Shown here: piece by piece, positions 6,073-9,447 of the stretch
Layout of the letters: every line of letters begins with the position of its first letter
How positions within the stretch are numbered: position 1 is the stretch's first letter
Assembly (NCBI GenBank): GCA_037383845.1
Contig: JARRON010000076.1
Coordinates: 1-9,447 of the forward strand
Source of the DNA: JARRON01 sp037383845
Lineage (GTDB): Bacteria > Pseudomonadota > Gammaproteobacteria > Steroidobacterales > XN24
DNA: 9,447 bases
Reading direction: 5' to 3'
Made by a program: the position numbers and the translations under genes
The notes under the pieces: model-generated
The model's database searches: none
What the model saw: only the letters and a program-made list of their open reading frames with translations
What the model was told of the DNA's origin: nothing

Positions 6073-9000
6073 AACTTTCCGAGCTTTCGGTCCGCCGGCC
6101 GGTCTTCGCGACGGTGCTGTCGCTGATGCTGGTGGTAATCGGGTTGCTATCCGCGTCGCGCCTGGCAGTCCGCGAATATCCCGACATCGATCCGCCCATC
6201 GTCTCCATCGACACTACCTACCGTGGCGCATCGGCGGAGGTGATGGAGACCCGGGTCACGCAGGTCATCGAGGACCAGGTGGCCGGGCTGCCGGGCATCC
6301 GAAAACTCACCTCCGTCAGCCGCGACGAGTTCTCCGCCGTGAACATCGAGTTCGCGCTGGACCGGGACGTGGACGAGGCGGCCAACGACGTCCGGGACCG
6401 GGTGGCCCGGGTCGTGGAGGATCTTCCGCCGGAAGCCGACCCGCCAGAGATCGCCAAGGTGGACAGCGATACCCGCCCGGTGATCTGGCTGACCTTCTCC
6501 AGCGACCGGCACACGACCCTGGAACTGACCGACATCGCGGAGCGCCAGCTCGTCGACCGGCTGTCCGTGGTGGACGGGGTCGGTCGCGTGCGACTGGGCG
6601 GGGCCCGTCGCTACGCCATGCGGGTATGGCTGGACCGGGAGGCCATGGCATCGCGGGCGGTCACCGCGGCGGACGTCGTAGCGTCCCTTCGCCGGGAGAA
6701 CGTCGAGCTGCCCGCCGGCCGGCTGGAATCCACGCAGCGGGAATTCACCCTGCGCACCCGGACTGGCCTGCAGACCCCCGAGGAGTTCCAGGCCCTGGTC
6801 ATCACCCGGGGCGCCGACGGCAACGTAATCCGGCTGGGGGACGTGGCGCGGGTCGAGGTGGGCGCCGAGGATGAGCGCACCGAGGCGCGGGCCAACCAGA
6901 AATCCGCCATCAGCCTGGGCATCGAGCAGCAGTCCAAGGCGAATACCGTGGAGGTGTCCGCCGGTGTCCGGGCCGCCATGGACGCCGTGATGCCGTCCCT
7001 GCCGCCGGGTGTCGCCCTGGATGTGAACTTTGACCGGGCGACCTTTATCCGGGCCTCCATGCTGGAAGTGGTCAAGGCTCTCGGGTTCGCCCTGGCCCTG
7101 GTGCTCGTGGTGATCTACCTGTTCCTTGGTAACGTCCGCGCCACCCTGATCCCGGCGCTGACCATTCCCATCTGCATCATCGCGTCTTTCACTTTCATGG
7201 CGGCGCTGGGCTACTCCATCAACGTACTGATCCTCCTCGGCCTGGTGCTGGCCATCGGCCTGGTAGTGGACGATGCCATCGTCGTGCTCGAGAACATCTG
7301 GCGGCGCGTGGAAGACGGCCAGCCCCCGCTGGTGGCCGCGGTGGACGGCAGCCGGGAGATCGGCTTCGCGGTCATAGCCACGACCCTGGTTCTCATCTCC
7401 GTGTTCGTGCCGATCTCGTTTATCGAGGGAAACATCGGCAGGTTGTTCCGCGAGTTCGGGCTCGCGGTGGCAGCGGCGGTGGCCATCTCAAGCCTCGTGG
7501 CCCTGTCGCTCATTCCCATGCTGAGCTCGAAGTTCTTCCAGCGCGGGAGCCAGCGTAGCGGCTTGTCCGGGGCCATGGATCGCGCCTTCCGGAAGCTGAG
7601 CGGGCGGTATCGCCGTGTTGTCGCCCGGGTCGTGCACAACCCGTGGCCGGCCCTGGGCGTCGCGGCCGTCGTGACCGTGGGAGCGGTGTTGCTGTTCCGC
7701 GCTCTTCCCGCCGAGTACGCTCCCAAGGAAGACCGCGGCGTGTTCTTTACCTTCATGCAGGCACCGCCTGGAGCCAGCCTGGAGTACACGTCCGCCTACG
7801 CCCAGCGGATGGAAGAAATCGTCATGAAGACGGTGGAAAGCGGCGAAGCGCGCCGGGTGCTGCTTCGCGTGCCGGGCCGCTGGAACGGCGGCGGCGTCGA
7901 TACCGCCCGGGCCATCGTCCTCCTGGAGGACTGGGACAAGCGGGAGCGGTCCGCCGAGGAGATCGCCCAGTCGGTGCGCGAAGAACTTTCCGCGCTGCCC
8001 GGCGTGCGGGTCCAGGTCATTACACCCGGAGGCCTGGGCGTGCGCGGCGGCAACCGCCCCGTGGAAATGGTCATCGGCGGCGGCGAATACCGCCGCATCG
8101 CGGCCTGGCGCGACGAGATCATCGCCGCGGCCTCCGCGATCCCGGGGCTGACCAACCTCGACTCGGATTACGAGGAACGACAGCCCCAGATGCAGGTCGT
8201 GGTCGACCGGAACCGGGCTGCCGACCTGGGCGTCTCCCTCGAGAATATCGGCCGCACCCTGGAGACCTTCCTCGGATCCCGCATCGTCACTACCTACATC
8301 GACCGCGGACGGGAATACCGGGTCATCCTGCAGGGCGAGGCGGAAGGCCGGGTCACACCGACTGACCTTTCCAATATTTACGTCCGCTCGGAAACCAGCG
8401 GGCAGCTGGTGCCGCTGGGCAACCTGGTCACCCTGCGGGAGCAGGCCGGGCCGGCGGAGCTGCGCCGATTCGACCGACTGCGGTCGATCACGGTCTCCGC
8501 GGGCCTCGAGCCTGGCAAGCCCCTGGGAGATGCGCTGGACGAACTGGAGGCGCTGGCCCGCGAGTTACTGCCTCCGGAAGCCCGCATCAGCTGGGACGGC
8601 GAAAGCCTGGAGTTCAAGGAATCGGGCCGGTCGCTTGCGCTGACTTTCGGGATGGCGCTGCTCGTGGTCTTCCTGGTGCTGGCCGCGCAGTTCGTGAGCT
8701 GGCGCAATCCTCTGTTGATCATGTTCACAGTACCCCTGGCGGTCACGGGCGCCCTGGCGGGACTTTGGCTGTACGGCGGTTCCATCAATGTCTACAGCCA
8801 GATCGGACTGGTCATGCTTGTGGGCCTGGCCGCAAAGAACGGCGTGCTCATCGTCGAGTTCGCCAACCAGCTGAGGGACCGGGGACGAAACTTCGAAGAA
8901 GCCGTCGTGGAGGCCTCGGGCATCCGGCTGCGGCCCGTGCTCATGACCAGCGCCGCCACCGCCATCGGCGCCCTGCCGCTGATGCTGGCCACCGGCGCCG

Positions 9001-9212
9001 GATCGGAGGCGCGGCAGGCGGTTGGCGTCGTCGTGGTGTTCGGCATGGCGTTGACGACCCTGCTCACCCTCTTCGTCGTGCCCGCAGCCTACGCGCTGAT
9101 TGCGCGTAACACTCCCTCGCCGGATCATGTCAGCCGCAAGCTCGAAAGACTCCAGGCCGAGACCGGCACGCCGACGGAGCAGCCCGGCCTGGCAGGCTCC
9201 GGCGGCGGGTAA
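6069..9212 (+). CDS. RND multidrug efflux permease, HAE1 family (AcrB-like)
   Basis: Proton-driven inner-membrane pump that exports hydrophobic or amphiphilic compounds with its adaptor and a TolC-type channel. At 1047 residues it is full length: TM1 near residues 13-31, a first periplasmic loop, TM2-6 about 330-480, TM7 about 523-545, a second large loop, and TM8-12 about 850-1012. The proton-relay residues are present: Asp401-Asp402 in GLVVDDAIVVLENI, Lys923 in GLAAKNGVLIVEFANQ and Arg953 in the RLRPVLMTS stretch, matching AcrB Asp407/408, Lys940 and Arg971. Other family blocks include REYPDIDPP, FLGSRIVTTYIDRG and ATGAGSEARQAVG. The Asp pair and hydrophobic-efflux motifs argue against a heavy-metal (CusA) pump. 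The GTG start overlaps the adaptor stop (GTGA), implying coupled translation. Substrates cannot be read from the sequence. Confidence 0.95.
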   Translation: MKLSELSVRRPVFATVLSLMLVVIGLLSASRLAVREYPDIDPPIVSIDTTYRGASAEVMETRVTQVIEDQVAGLPGIRKLTSVSRDEFSAVNIEFALDRDVDEAANDVRDRVARVVEDLPPEADPPEIAKVDSDTRPVIWLTFSSDRHTTLELTDIAERQLVDRLSVVDGVGRVRLGGARRYAMRVWLDREAMASRAVTAADVVASLRRENVELPAGRLESTQREFTLRTRTGLQTPEEFQALVITRGADGNVIRLGDVARVEVGAEDERTEARANQKSAISLGIEQQSKANTVEVSAGVRAAMDAVMPSLPPGVALDVNFDRATFIRASMLEVVKALGFALALVLVVIYLFLGNVRATLIPALTIPICIIASFTFMAALGYSINVLILLGLVLAIGLVVDDAIVVLENIWRRVEDGQPPLVAAVDGSREIGFAVIATTLVLISVFVPISFIEGNIGRLFREFGLAVAAAVAISSLVALSLIPMLSSKFFQRGSQRSGLSGAMDRAFRKLSGRYRRVVARVVHNPWPALGVAAVVTVGAVLLFRALPAEYAPKEDRGVFFTFMQAPPGASLEYTSAYAQRMEEIVMKTVESGEARRVLLRVPGRWNGGGVDTARAIVLLEDWDKRERSAEEIAQSVREELSALPGVRVQVITPGGLGVRGGNRPVEMVIGGGEYRRIAAWRDEIIAAASAIPGLTNLDSDYEERQPQMQVVVDRNRAADLGVSLENIGRTLETFLGSRIVTTYIDRGREYRVILQGEAEGRVTPTDLSNIYVRSETSGQLVPLGNLVTLREQAGPAELRRFDRLRSITVSAGLEPGKPLGDALDELEALARELLPPEARISWDGESLEFKESGRSLALTFGMALLVVFLVLAAQFVSWRNPLLIMFTVPLAVTGALAGLWLYGGSINVYSQIGLVMLVGLAAKNGVLIVEFANQLRDRGRNFEEAVVEASGIRLRPVLMTSAATAIGALPLMLATGAGSEARQAVGVVVVFGMALTTLLTLFVVPAAYALIARNTPSPDHVSRKLERLQAETGTPTEQPGLAGSGGG

Positions 9213-9224
9213 CCACTCTTGGGG

Positions 9225-9266
9225 CCGCCCCTCACCCCAACCCCTCTCCCCGCGGGGGAGAGGGGC
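9225..9266. repeat. GC-rich palindromic intergenic repeat (REP-like)
   Basis: After the pump gene, a CCCTCACCCCAA lead-in is followed by a perfect 11-bp stem, CCCCTCTCCCC (9241-9251) and GGGGAGAGGGG (9255-9265), with a GCG loop. From memory, this lead-in plus palindrome is a common dispersed intergenic repeat in many proteobacterial genomes. No T-run follows, but the hairpin could end or stabilise the efflux mRNA. A genome-wide copy count would confirm that it is dispersed. Confidence 0.7.
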
Positions 9267-9280
9267 GAAGTGGGTACCCG

Positions 9281-9343
9281 GCGCGGCACTGTCACGGTGT
9301 GACTCTACGATTTTGTCCGCGCGGCACGACCTGACGGTGTAAC
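9281..9343. repeat. Imperfect direct repeat pair downstream of the efflux operon
   Basis: Unit one (9281-9303) and unit two (9319-9343) both begin GCGCGGCAC and end ACGGTGT, one base, AC, with small differences between; the starts are 38 bp apart. The end of unit one is also a small dyad (GTCAC, GGT, GTGAC, 9291-9303). Function unknown. No gene is supported in 9213-9447. Confidence 0.45.
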
Positions 9344-9422
9344 GGCCAAGTGGAAACCCGACGCCCGGTTGTTTGACTCGGCTGAGCAGCAGGATCCCGC
9401 AGAGCAGAGCCTCCCGTCCCGT

Positions 9423-9447
9423 CACGCCACTCCTGCCACGCCACTCC
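9423..9447. repeat. Short tandem repeat at the window edge
   Basis: CACGCCACTCC occurs at 9423-9433 and again at 9437-9447, a 14-bp period. The window ends inside it, so the array may continue. Confidence 0.45.

Noticed and set aside
5897..6874. 325-residue plus-strand frame across the adaptor/pump junction
   Set aside because: Arg/Gly/Pro-rich out-of-frame reading of two well-supported genes.
8565..9425. 286-residue minus-strand frame over the end of the pump gene
   Set aside because: Antisense to conserved pump helices, and its N-terminal part crosses the palindromic repeat.
9423..9447. Edge repeat as a CRISPR array
   Set aside because: Unit of 14 bp with a 3-base gap and no spacers; far too short for CRISPR.

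Overview
This is a GC-rich (about two-thirds G+C by eye) proteobacterial chromosomal segment. The gene families, the Fur-type operators and the GC-rich palindrome at 9241-9265 suggest a gammaproteobacterium of a Chromatiales/Xanthomonadales kind. That placement is inference. I see no phage, plasmid, transposase, CRISPR or RNA gene.

Layout: (1) 95-1375, minus strand: a MATE-family multidrug/Na+ antiporter. It appears to lack about 20 residues of its seventh membrane segment. (2) 1376-1530: a divergent intergenic region with a Fur-type operator. (3) 1531-3733, plus strand: a FecA-like TonB-dependent ferric-siderophore/dicitrate receptor, split by a frame change near 2305-2340 where a conserved family segment is missing. 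(4) 3734-4149: a 416-bp gap with a strong intrinsic terminator (3910-3948), then a TTGACA promoter overlapped by a second Fur operator nearly identical to the first. (5) 4150-4365: bfd, the bacterioferritin-associated [2Fe-2S] ferredoxin. (6) 4399-4836: bfr, bacterioferritin, with no start codon and its first eight or nine residues missing, followed by an intrinsic terminator (4859-4889). (7) 4996-9212: a two-gene efflux operon of a periplasmic adaptor (MFP) and an HAE1-type RND pump that overlap by 4 bp. No outer-membrane channel gene lies in the window. (8) 9213-9447: a palindromic repeat and some short direct repeats.

Functionally, genes 3, 5 and 6 form an iron module: the receptor imports ferric chelates, Bfr stores iron, and Bfd reduces Bfr to release it. 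The matching Fur boxes suggest joint repression when iron is plentiful. The MATE and RND genes export small molecules and need not be connected with iron.

I do not see a convincing undescribed system. The most unusual observation is that three of the six genes (MATE, receptor, bfr) each appear to lack a short internal or 5' segment of roughly 24-63 nt, while the RND operon looks intact. This could be real gene decay or an assembly/sequencing artefact, and it should be resolved before the receptor or bfr is treated as functional.
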